Shown here in pieces: positions 57,611 to 64,000 of a DNA stretch of 64,000 nucleotides. Origin of the DNA: Micromonospora arborensis. Lineage in GTDB: Bacteria; Actinomycetota; Actinomycetes; Mycobacteriales; Micromonosporaceae. The position numbers and the translations under genes were made by a program. The stretch covers positions 186,001 to 250,000 of the forward strand of contig NZ_PYBV01000028.1 of NCBI RefSeq assembly GCF_003205615.1. Reading direction: 5' to 3'. Below the pieces are notes generated by a model. The model ran no database searches. It was not told the DNA's origin and saw only the letters and a list, made by a program, of their open reading frames with translations. Each line of letters begins with the position of its first letter. Position 1 is the first letter of the stretch.

Positions 57611-57766
57611 CGGGACGGTGACGGGGATGTCTGGCGCGGGGCCCGGTAATGAACTCAACCTGAGGGAGCCGGGCGGCGCACGTCGTGAGGGCGCTCCTCA
57701 CCTCGCCTCGGCCGGGTGAGGGGCACCCCGACCTTCAGATCGGCTAGGCGAGCCGGTCGATGATCA

Positions 57767-58153
57767 GTGGCGGAGGGCGCGGTCGAGGTCGACGACGACA
57801 CGGACCACCGCCGGCCGGTCCGCCGGGCCGCACGCCTGCTGTTCCGGGGTGTCAGCGGCGAGCCCGTCAACGCCGCGACCTTCTCCCGGACCTGGGCGAC
57901 CGCTCGGGAAGCGGTCGGCCTGCCGGCGCGGTGGGGGATACCCGGACTGCGGCACTACTACGCGACGGTGCTGATCCACGCGGGCGCGTCGGTGAAGACG
58001 GTCCAACTCTCGCTGGGGCACAGCACGCCGACCGTCATGCTCAACACCTACGTACACGAGTGGCCGGACGTGCTCGACCGGACCCGGCTGCTCATTGACG
58101 GCGCGCTCGGTCAACACGGAACGGCGGCCATGCCGGCTGTGAGCCGGGCATGA
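57767..58153 (+). pseudogene. Tyrosine recombinase, C-terminal remnant
   Basis: About 130 codons hold the end of the integrase catalytic domain: FRGVSGEPVNAATFSRTWATA, GLRHYYATVLIHAGASVKTVQLSLGHSTPTVMLNTYVHEW. The L-G-H and terminal Tyr (NTYVH) are intact, and R-H is present, but the first His of the H-x-x-R box is replaced (I-P-G-L-R), and the ~200-residue N-terminal and first catalytic Arg region are absent. The gene is therefore a non-functional remnant of an ICE or prophage integrase. A 111-bp repeat copy lies 82 bp downstream. Confidence 0.85.
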
Positions 58154-58234
58154 CCGCCGTCCGTGAGGTTGTACCCAACCTGCACCCAAGATCAGTGTCG
58201 ATCCTGTTGGCCCAGGTCAGAGCCTTGATCAGGC

Positions 58235-58345
58235 TCAGCAGTCGTAGTACATGGCGAACTAACCGCACATTGCGGCTGACCTGGGGGAGTGGCGTCGATC
58301 AAGCCGCTGAGCAGGTCGTACGCCTTATATCAACTTCCATCGTTG
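58235..58345. repeat. 111-bp dispersed repeat, copy 2
   Basis: 99/111 identical to 54964-55074, same orientation. Lies 82 bp after the integrase remnant, within a region rich in hairpins. It is preceded by a GAGCCTTGATCAGGCTC palindrome. Same ends as copy 1: begins TCAGCAGTCG, ends CTTCCATCGTTG. Confidence 0.8.
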
Positions 58346-58758
58346 TCCAGTGTTTCCGGGCGGCGTCTGTACCCCTCGTGTACCTAACGATCATGAGGCG
58401 GTGGTGTGTGCGAGCGGTTCCGAGGTGGACTGGTGCGGCATCCCGTCGCGCAGGCTCCGCCCTGCCGGGCCGCGCCGACCTGGTCCAGGTGGAGCGCCCC
58501 ACTGGACGTACGACCTGGACCAGGTCGGCGCGGTCTGGTGGCCTCTGGTGGGCGACGGGTCCCCGGTCGCGGCCGGGGCATCCCGGAGTCGCCGAGGGTT
58601 CGGGGCGAGTAGCCCCGACCGCCGGAGGCCATCCCCGGGTCGTAGGGCCGGAGGCCCTACCCGCCGGAGGCGAGGCCCTTGCCGCTCGGGAAGTCCTCGA
58701 CGGTTCCCGTCACGATCCGTACTTCCCTGCTCACAGTGGCGTCATTACTTTGATACAC
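58346..58758. other. 413-bp non-coding stretch with inverted repeats
   Basis: No credible ORF. Contains the 20-bp inverted repeat at 58471-58532 (own entry) and an 8-bp hairpin at 58642-58660 with a GGA loop. Ends in an AT-rich promoter-like segment (TTACTTTGATACACATG) before the HTH gene. Confidence 0.6.
58471..58532. repeat. Perfect 20-bp inverted repeat, spacer 22
   Basis: 58471-58490 is the exact inverse complement of 58513-58532. Each arm contains the 6-1-6 palindrome ACCTGG-T/A-CCAGGT, so the whole is a double operator-like or cruciform structure. Confidence 0.8.
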
Positions 58759-59103
58759 ATGGATGAATCCGACTGGGACGAGCAGGCGCGGGGCGAACCT
58801 GATTGGGTCTACGACCCGCCGGACGAGGAAGACGGGTACGAGCCGGCCGACACCGGCGTCGGCCTCAAGAGCGACCCCGCTGGGATCGCCGAGATCCGGC
58901 AGCGTCACCCGAAGGCGTACCGCCTATGGACACCGCAGGCTGACTCGGAGCTGATGAAGGGCTACCTGGCCGGCCACAGCATTGACGAGCTGGCGGTGTC
59001 ATTCGAGCGGCAGCCGAGTGCGATCCAGCGACGCCTTGAGCGGCTGGCCTTCGCCGAGATGAGTCGACGTCGCGCTGAGCCGGGTGCGCCTGAGGCGGGC
59101 TGA
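58759..59103 (+). CDS. Small acidic HTH protein
   Basis: A 114-residue protein. ATG start in an AT-rich promoter-like context. Residues ~1-40 are acidic and Asp/Trp-rich (DESDWDEQARGEPDWVYDPPDEEDGYE). Residues ~45-105 form a DNA-binding helix-turn-helix: RLWTPQADSELMKGYLAGHSIDELAVSFERQPSAIQRRLERL, like the resolvase/invertase or Myb-type HTH that often accompanies restriction or defence genes. Ends with a terminator hairpin 15 bp downstream. It may regulate the defence island that follows; unproved. Confidence 0.75.
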   Translation: MDESDWDEQARGEPDWVYDPPDEEDGYEPADTGVGLKSDPAGIAEIRQRHPKAYRLWTPQADSELMKGYLAGHSIDELAVSFERQPSAIQRRLERLAFAEMSRRRAEPGAPEAG

Positions 59104-59118
59104 CCCAACCGATCCTCC

Positions 59119-59153
59119 ATGCCCTGCGCTGAGTTCCAAGCGGCGCAGGGCAT
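59119..59153 (+). terminator. Terminator after the HTH gene
   Basis: An 11-bp perfect stem (ATGCCCTGCGC / GCGCAGGGCAT) with a 13-nt loop, then CTTTGCG. 15 bp beyond the HTH gene stop. Confidence 0.8.
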
Positions 59154-59587
59154 CTTTGCGTCCGACTGCCGGTCCGCCGTTGCCGCAGGCATAAGGCGGA
59201 ACCGGCAGGGGTCGGGCGACGCGGCCCGAAGGGCCGCCTTGAAGACGTATGGAAAGTTCTCACCGTGTCGAACTGCGGAACTGCGGACATCGAACTGCGG
59301 AACTGCGGCTACTGTCCTCCGTCGACTGATTCACGACCCTTGTCCGCCACTTGATTCGCGACGCAGTCGGCCCGCGGAAGCGGCAGACGCGCGCCTCGCC
59401 GCTGATCAACGGGCTTGCCCATTGCATGCGAAGTGAAGGCCGAGCCGGCCGGCGGCCTCCCTGACCGCAGGAAGGTACCGTGGCCCGGCGGTCGTGATGG
59501 CCATACCGGTCACGGTAGCGTGTAGCGCCCGCACCACCGGACCTGCACCTGTTGCTCTGCCTGACAGCAGACACCCTTGGAGACCGC
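59154..59587. other. 434-bp non-coding stretch upstream of the ATPase gene
   Basis: No ORF worth calling. Holds the 22-bp tandem repeat at 59269-59312 and a GC-rich zone. A GGAG ribosome binding site ends it seven bases before the ATPase ATG. Confidence 0.6.
59269..59312. repeat. 22-bp tandem repeat upstream of the Septu-like operon
   Basis: Two units beginning CGAACTGCGGAACTGCGG (59269-59290, 59291-59312). A similar 18-mer (16/18, starting GAACTGCGG) recurs at 62216-62233 on the far side of the operon. Confidence 0.7.
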
Positions 59588-61123
59588 ATGCAGTTCACTC
59601 AGATCGGGCGCGGACGGGGCAACCTTCCGCAAGTCCGGCGGCAGGCGTTCCTGGTACAGGACCGATGGAACGATTACGGGTACGTCACCATGTTCCAGCT
59701 ACTCATCGTCGATGACGCTGGAGCCTGGCACGAAATCGGGAATGTCAAGTTCGGTGGGTTCGGCGTTCCGGAGGGATGGACCGCCTCGTCTGACCTGCCT
59801 TCTCAGTTCCAGATCCTAAGCGATCGATACTTCTCCCTCGGCCAGGATGACACCTACTACGAGAAGCTGGCCGAACTCGGCCCTCAAATCCGCATCGAGG
59901 TACTCACGGCGCTGCGGGATGTGGCATACGATTCAGCTCTGCTGCGCCGCACAGAGGCCTTCGACGTGACTACGACGTCGCTGCTGCGAGGAATTCCCTT
60001 GGGCGTCGTGGAGGATCAATTCCGCCGCATCGCTCATGGCGGTGCCCGGGTGACGCCCTACGAGTTCGAGTACCAGCCAGTTAATGGCCCCTCGGTTACA
60101 GGGCCACTATGGTCACAGAGACTGGAATTCACTGTGACTCCCGGCGAGCAGCCGCCGACGAACATCCACGTGCTAATCGGCCGCAACGCCGTCGGCAAGT
60201 CACATCTGCTGCGTAGCCTGGTCCGCGCCGTTGCCGACCGGCAAGCCAATCCGGCGGACGCCGGACAAATCTTCGAGCGCGGTACCGCATCTGGGCATAC
60301 CTTCCGCGGTGTAGTCGCGGTCTCTTTCAGCGCCTTCGACGAGTTCGTGTCCATCCCGCGCGCGCAGCAGGTCGTGCCGTACGTCCACGTTGGAAGCCAC
60401 GGAGCGGACGATGATCACTCCTCGGGCCCGCTCGGCCGCGAGCAGCTGGCTCGAATGTTCTCCGTGAGCCTGGACAACTGCCTAACGGGACCGGCGGCCG
60501 AACGCTGGACCAGAGCGGTAAAAACGCTGCGCTACTCCGGCTCCGGGTTTCTGGAGAATGACTCCTGGATTACCGAATTTGGAGACGCGCCCACCGAAGG
60601 GCGCCGCTCGATGGCCACGGAGCTGTTCGCGACCCTCAGCTCCGGCCACGCGATCGTTCTTTTAACCATCACCCGTCTGGTAGACCAAGTCCACGAACGT
60701 ACCCTCGTCGTCCTGGATGAACCGGAAGCGCATTTGCACCCGCCACTGCTCGCCGCGTTCGTGCGCGCGCTGTCTGACCTTCTTTTGGATCGCAACGGCG
60801 TTGCTATTGTCGCTACCCACTCGCCGGTCGTCCTGCAGGAGGTGCCATCCTCCTGCGTATCTCTTATCCGTCGCCACGGTACGCTTGCTGTCGCACAACG
60901 ACCCGCCCTGGAGACCTTCGGGGAGAACGTCGGCACACTGACGCATGAGGTCTTCTCCTTAGAGGTGACCGACTCCGGCTACCACCGGATGATTCGCACC
61001 GCCGTCCGCGACGGCATGTCGTACGAGGCGCTGCTTCACCACTTCGCCGGTCGGCTGGGCACCGAGGCGAAGGCTATTGCGCGGACCTTGATCGCCGTCC
61101 GGGACAGCGGCGGAGAGCTGTGA
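59588..61123 (+). CDS. AAA/ABC-type ATPase, PtuA-like (Septu defence)
   Basis: A 511-residue ATPase starting at ATG 59588 (GGAG ribosome binding site). Residues ~1-190 are a non-ATPase N-terminal region with beta strands (WNDYGYVTMFQLLIVDDAGAWHEIGNVKFGGFG). Walker A is GRNAVGKSHLLRSL (~197-210), an ABC-type signature-like LSSGHAIVLLTI appears at ~350, Walker B LVVLDEPEAHLHPPLL at ~370, and H-loop IVATHSPVVL at ~408. The order and partner (an HNH nuclease whose ATG overlaps the stop, TGATG) are those of Septu PtuA; the N-terminal part differs from the textbook type, so related OLD-like systems cannot be ruled out. Confidence 0.88.
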   Translation: MQFTQIGRGRGNLPQVRRQAFLVQDRWNDYGYVTMFQLLIVDDAGAWHEIGNVKFGGFGVPEGWTASSDLPSQFQILSDRYFSLGQDDTYYEKLAELGPQIRIEVLTALRDVAYDSALLRRTEAFDVTTTSLLRGIPLGVVEDQFRRIAHGGARVTPYEFEYQPVNGPSVTGPLWSQRLEFTVTPGEQPPTNIHVLIGRNAVGKSHLLRSLVRAVADRQANPADAGQIFERGTASGHTFRGVVAVSFSAFDEFVSIPRAQQVVPYVHVGSHGADDDHSSGPLGREQLARMFSVSLDNCLTGPAAERWTRAVKTLRYSGSGFLENDSWITEFGDAPTEGRRSMATELFATLSSGHAIVLLTITRLVDQVHERTLVVLDEPEAHLHPPLLAAFVRALSDLLLDRNGVAIVATHSPVVLQEVPSSCVSLIRRHGTLAVAQRPALETFGENVGTLTHEVFSLEVTDSGYHRMIRTAVRDGMSYEALLHHFAGRLGTEAKAIARTLIAVRDSGGEL

Positions 61124-61968
61124 TGTGGCCGGTTCCCCGACCTCAATACGCTGGCTGGGATGTCTTGAATTTCTACGGAGCCTGTATCGACAGTGCTCGT
61201 TCGGAGGAACGCCGCGTCCGGCTCACTCACCTCGGCAAGGATGTCCGCGAAGCGGCCGAACGTTACGAATTGGCGGCCCTCTTCGGGGAGTTGCACCGGC
61301 TGAAGGATCTCGAGGATCAACCCGATGACAAGATTGTCCGGGCGGATCTGCTATGGGCATACACCCGGGGCCTGGTCCAAAACGACGTCGGCCGACGACA
61401 TTACGACGAGCTTCTTGCCCGAGCCCCGCAGGGCCGCTGCCCTTTCTGTGGGCACCGCGACGTCAGCACCCTCGATCACCAGTTGCCGAAGGCGACTTAT
61501 CCACTGCTGGCAACCATCCCGGACAACCTCGTCCCGGCGTGCTCGGAATGCAACCACCGCAAGAACGACGCGGTGGCGGCCAACACAGACACCCAACTCC
61601 TGCATCCATATTTCGAGGACGCAAGCCACGGCCGGTGGTTGTTCGCGCGAGTGGTTTCGGACGATCCCATTGCCCTTCTCTTCTTTGCCGAACCAGATTC
61701 AGCCTTTACCACGACTATGCAGGCCCGAATCCAGCATCAATTCACACATCTCCGGCTGGCGGCGCTGTACGGCACGCAGGCTTCACGGCAGATAGCCGGG
61801 GAACGGCTACTCCTGAATCAGTTGCGTCAGGAGGGCGGGCCGGCCGCAGTAAGCGAACACCTTCGCGCTACCGCGGCCAGCTGGGCTGCGACGTCTGTCA
61901 ACTGCTGGCAGCACGCAATGTACGAGGCTCTGGCGAATGATCTAGGCTACGTCGGGGGCGGCAGCTGA
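61123..61968 (+). CDS. HNH endonuclease, PtuB-like (Septu defence)
   Basis: A 281-residue protein starting at the ATG overlapping the ATPase stop by one base (GTG at 61120 is the other option). Residues ~1-95 are helical (LTHLGKDVREAAERYELAALFGELHRLKDL). The HNH module at ~105-150 reads CPFCGHRDVSTLDHQLPKATYPLLATIPDNLVPACSECNHRKND: two C-x2-C zinc pairs, catalytic D-H and the C-N-H-R-K end. The remaining helical part to residue 281 is unassigned. In Septu the ATPase partner controls this nuclease after phage infection. AT-richer composition than the core genes suggests acquisition. Confidence 0.88.
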   Translation: MWPVPRPQYAGWDVLNFYGACIDSARSEERRVRLTHLGKDVREAAERYELAALFGELHRLKDLEDQPDDKIVRADLLWAYTRGLVQNDVGRRHYDELLARAPQGRCPFCGHRDVSTLDHQLPKATYPLLATIPDNLVPACSECNHRKNDAVAANTDTQLLHPYFEDASHGRWLFARVVSDDPIALLFFAEPDSAFTTTMQARIQHQFTHLRLAALYGTQASRQIAGERLLLNQLRQEGGPAAVSEHLRATAASWAATSVNCWQHAMYEALANDLGYVGGGS

Positions 61969-62262
61969 CCACGCGAAGCGATTGTCTTCATCTTGGCGTC
62001 ATCGGCCTTCCGGGTGTAGGGCTGGTCGGCCCGGTGGCCCCCAGGGCGTCCAGCTAGGGAGGACAGCTCCGGTTCGGAGCCCGACTCAAAGCCTCATCAC
62101 CCCCGACCACTCTCATTGGCAGACTCGTGCGCTCGGTTGCCTACGGCCTAGGTCACTGTTACATGTCGCACTTCAACTGACGGAGATTTCTCGCGTATTT
62201 CTTGTCGAACGACACGAACTGCGGCCATTGTCCAATCGTTCCACTATTCGGCTTCGAAGCGG

Positions 62263-63276
62263 TTAGAATGGCGGCTCGTCTGGCCAGTCCGGCGTGGATG
62301 GGAGCGCACCGGCAGGCAGCGGAAGATTCGTTACCACGTATAGGTTCAGGATATCTTCCCGGTCTATGAACATGATCTGGCTGCGCTTCGCGGCATCTAG
62401 TGCGTTGCCGAGCCAGTTACGGGCGGCTTTGGTGATCTCGCCGCCGGCCACAATAAACGCATGGTCAACTAGGACACGCCTGTTCACCTCCGGGTCAAAG
62501 ATGTCGTGCGCGAGCATCATCAGTGCTTGGTGGTGGATCTCGCCGATGCCAGCGTGACCGTGTTTGGTCACGCCCGATGCGTCGAGCTTTCCCTTCTTTA
62601 CCTGTAGGCCGAAGTACAGGTAGTGCTGCGTAGGCAACGTATAGCGCATCCAGATGTCTTTGCCGTACTCAAGTGCTTTGTCGCGATGGCCTGCTGATGT
62701 GATTCGATGGAAACCAAGTTGACGAAACAGGGGCAGAAGGATCTCTTCGATCAGTTCGTCTTCGCTGCATTTTTCCAGATACGCGATGAGTTCCTTTCTC
62801 CGCTTGGTCTCTGCCTCCGTCAAGGGACGGTGTGGGTTCGTCTGAAAAACGCCAATTGTATTAGTGCCGATATGCCGCAAATAGCAGTGCTGGTCATCGG
62901 CGTAGAACGCTTCAAAACCCTCACGGTTGAGAATCTCGTTTAGCTGCCCGAGCGCGTTAGGTCGGCCCGGTCCCTCGTTCATGGCGTCGTTCGGTGCCAT
63001 GAGATAATCGATGACGCGGCAGAATATCTCCGGCGGCCTAGTCGGCCCTTCGTGTGGCTCCGCCAGCATCGCATCCAGAACATCCGCCACCCAGCGATGC
63101 CGAGTTGACCCGTCATGTGTGTACTCGGTATCGAGGTCTTGAAAGAATTCCGTTATGTACATGCTCGATCGGTACGGAAAGTACTTCGGTGTTCCGCCGG
63201 AATGGGGGTCATCTGAGCCAGGATTTCCGCAGATTAGATCGCCAAGTGCTTCCGTGTTCCGGCGTTTAAACTTCAT
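62263..63276 (-). CDS. AbiJ-N-terminal-domain + PD-(D/E)XK-like nuclease, candidate abortive infection effector
   Basis: A 337-residue protein; start at ATG 63276 (MKFKRRNTEALGDLICGNP). The upstream frame is open but not protein-like. Residues ~1-150 match the AbiJ_NTD3-like domain (TPKYFPYRSSMYITEFFQDLDTEYTHDGSTRHRWVADVLDAML, RVIDYLMAPND). From ~195 the sequence ELIEEILLPLFRQLGFHRITSAG, KALEYGKDIWMRYTLP, HYLYFGLQVKKGKLDAS gives the pattern D...Q-x-K of a PD-(D/E)XK nuclease core. It is convergent with the Septu-like operon, as in a defence island. Substrate and trigger unknown. Confidence 0.8.
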   Translation of the reverse strand: MKFKRRNTEALGDLICGNPGSDDPHSGGTPKYFPYRSSMYITEFFQDLDTEYTHDGSTRHRWVADVLDAMLAEPHEGPTRPPEIFCRVIDYLMAPNDAMNEGPGRPNALGQLNEILNREGFEAFYADDQHCYLRHIGTNTIGVFQTNPHRPLTEAETKRRKELIAYLEKCSEDELIEEILLPLFRQLGFHRITSAGHRDKALEYGKDIWMRYTLPTQHYLYFGLQVKKGKLDASGVTKHGHAGIGEIHHQALMMLAHDIFDPEVNRRVLVDHAFIVAGGEITKAARNWLGNALDAAKRSQIMFIDREDILNLYVVTNLPLPAGALPSTPDWPDEPPF

Positions 63277-63411
63277 GAGCGGCCTTCCACTTATGCGTCG
63301 TTGGCACCGTGCAAGCATGATCCCCTTAGCGTATCGACGGAGGCTGGTGGAGTCACCTACGCCGCCCGTCCACGAAGGGCCTGACCCGTGACTGGCCGCA
63401 GAGGCACAGGT

Positions 63412-63429
63412 GCGTTGAGCGTTCAACGC
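63412..63429. promoter_or_regulatory. Palindrome upstream of the HTH-CutA gene
   Basis: GCGTTGA-GCGT-TCAACGC: 7-bp perfect arms, 4-bp spacer, ending 8 bp before the ATG at 63437. Likely operator, possibly bound by the protein's own HTH. Confidence 0.6.
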
Positions 63430-63436
63430 GGGCACA

Positions 63437-64000
63437 ATGGCGTACGTGACGAGCCCTGATCCAGACGCGGAGTGGTGGACGACGTCGGAGGTCGCCGAGT
63501 ACCTCGGCGTCCAGGTCGGCACCGTGAGTTCCTACCGGAACCGCGGTCAGATGCCGGAGCCTGACAAGACGTTCGGCCGCACCCACCTATGGCGCCCGCG
63601 AACCATCGTGTCCTGGCACGAGGGTCGCCCCCGGCTCGGAAGTCGCGCCGCTGATGCGAGCAACGAGCAGCCCTGGACCGTCTTGCAGGTGTCCACCGCT
63701 GTGGAGACGCGTGAGGCGGCTGTCGAGCTAGCGCGCCTCGTTGTGGAGGCAAGGCTTGCGGCTGGCGCGCAAATCGTTGGGCCTGTCGTCTCAGCTTTCT
63801 GGCACCAGGGTGAGTTCGGCACCGGCGAGGAGTGGCAGCTTCTCCTGAAGACGCATGCCCAGCGCTTCGAGGATCTACGAGCCTTCCTCCAAGACCATCA
63901 CCCTTGGCAGAACCCCGAGATCGCGGCCGTGCCCATCGTGATGAGTTCGGATGAGTATGCCGCGTGGGTCAGACGGACCCTCCTGCTGGACGTGGAGCCG
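63437..64000 (+). CDS. Excisionase-type HTH fused to CutA1 domain (3' end outside the window)
   Basis: No stop codon appears before the edge; 188 codons are visible. ATG 63437 or the in-frame GTG 63446. Residues ~10-55 (WWTTSEVAEYLGVQVGTVSSYRNRGQMPEPDKTFGRTHLWRPRTIVSWHEGR) are an AlpA/MerR-type helix-turn-helix. Residues ~75-188 match CutA1: LQVSTAVETREAAVELARLVVEARLAAGAQIVGPVVSAFWHQGEFGTGEEWQLLLKTHAQRFEDLRAFLQDHHPWQNPEIAAVPIVMSSDEYAAWV. CutA1 normally forms trimers and is linked to copper/divalent cation tolerance. A DNA-binding N-terminal addition is unusual and suggests a sensor-regulator. Confidence 0.85.
   Translation, partial: MAYVTSPDPDAEWWTTSEVAEYLGVQVGTVSSYRNRGQMPEPDKTFGRTHLWRPRTIVSWHEGRPRLGSRAADASNEQPWTVLQVSTAVETREAAVELARLVVEARLAAGAQIVGPVVSAFWHQGEFGTGEEWQLLLKTHAQRFEDLRAFLQDHHPWQNPEIAAVPIVMSSDEYAAWVRRTLLLDVEP

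Noticed and set aside
59269..59312. CRISPR or omega-RNA-like array
   Set aside because: Only two contiguous 22-bp units, no spacers, no Cas or TnpB nearby.
59588..61968. Retron (RT + Septu) system
   Set aside because: No reverse transcriptase or msr/msd-like RNA gene is found upstream in the window.

Overview
The window is about 64 kb of very GC-rich DNA with strongly GC-biased third codon positions, frequent GTG starts, and actinobacterial families (DUF397/DUF5753 regulators, DUF222-HNH nucleases, an F420-dependent reductase, MptB-type mannosyltransferases, glnE next to a glutamine synthetase). This points to a Micromonosporaceae actinomycete, most likely Micromonospora or a close relative. 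That placement is inferred from gene content and order, not from a database search.

Layout. 1-10.8 kb: tail of an MFS transporter, a TSUP permease, the RNase P RNA, two small unknown or immunity-like genes, a Thr/Ser dehydratase-like enzyme, a SUKH-4 immunity gene, a reductase / YciI / ECF-sigma set, VOC and GNAT enzymes, then a DUF397 + XRE-DUF5753 pair divergent from two small genes. 10.8-24 kb: a secreted GH31 glycosidase, a small membrane-protein operon with its own winged-helix regulator behind a 24-bp-arm inverted repeat, an expansin-like protein, an alpha/beta-hydrolase lipoprotein, an AT-rich orphan ORF, an FAD monooxygenase divergent from a GntR-TetR hybrid regulator, an MFS pump with a TetR regulator, and a short decayed zone. 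24-36 kb: epoxide hydrolase plus an unusual thioredoxin-fold gene, transglutaminase-like, GNAT and AraC/GyrI genes, a PadR/membrane pair, NUDIX, a histone-H1-like protein, an RNB-domain ribonuclease, F420:NADPH reductase and a DUF222-HNH gene.

36-53.3 kb is the conserved chromosomal core: panB, nadE, glnA (with a candidate GlnR box), a WYL regulator, a VOC protein, a small secreted protein, a streptogramin B lyase with all four expected catalytic residues, an LD-carboxypeptidase, and a translationally coupled run of amidotransferase-glnE-membrane protein-mptB-mptB paralogue. It links nitrogen assimilation and its adenylyl control to envelope mannan synthesis.

53.3-64 kb is accessory. A second PadR/membrane pair and an XRE-regulated MFS pump are followed by a truncated reductase gene and a truncated tyrosine integrase, each next to one copy of a 111-bp repeat. 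Next comes a defence island: a small HTH protein, a coupled ATPase + HNH pair resembling Septu (PtuA/PtuB), and a convergent gene joining an AbiJ-like N-terminal domain to a PD-(D/E)XK-like nuclease. At the right edge, running out of the window, is an excisionase-type HTH fused to a CutA1 domain. The most interesting items are the 111-bp repeat pair, the defence island and the HTH-CutA fusion. No tRNA, rRNA or CRISPR array was recognised.
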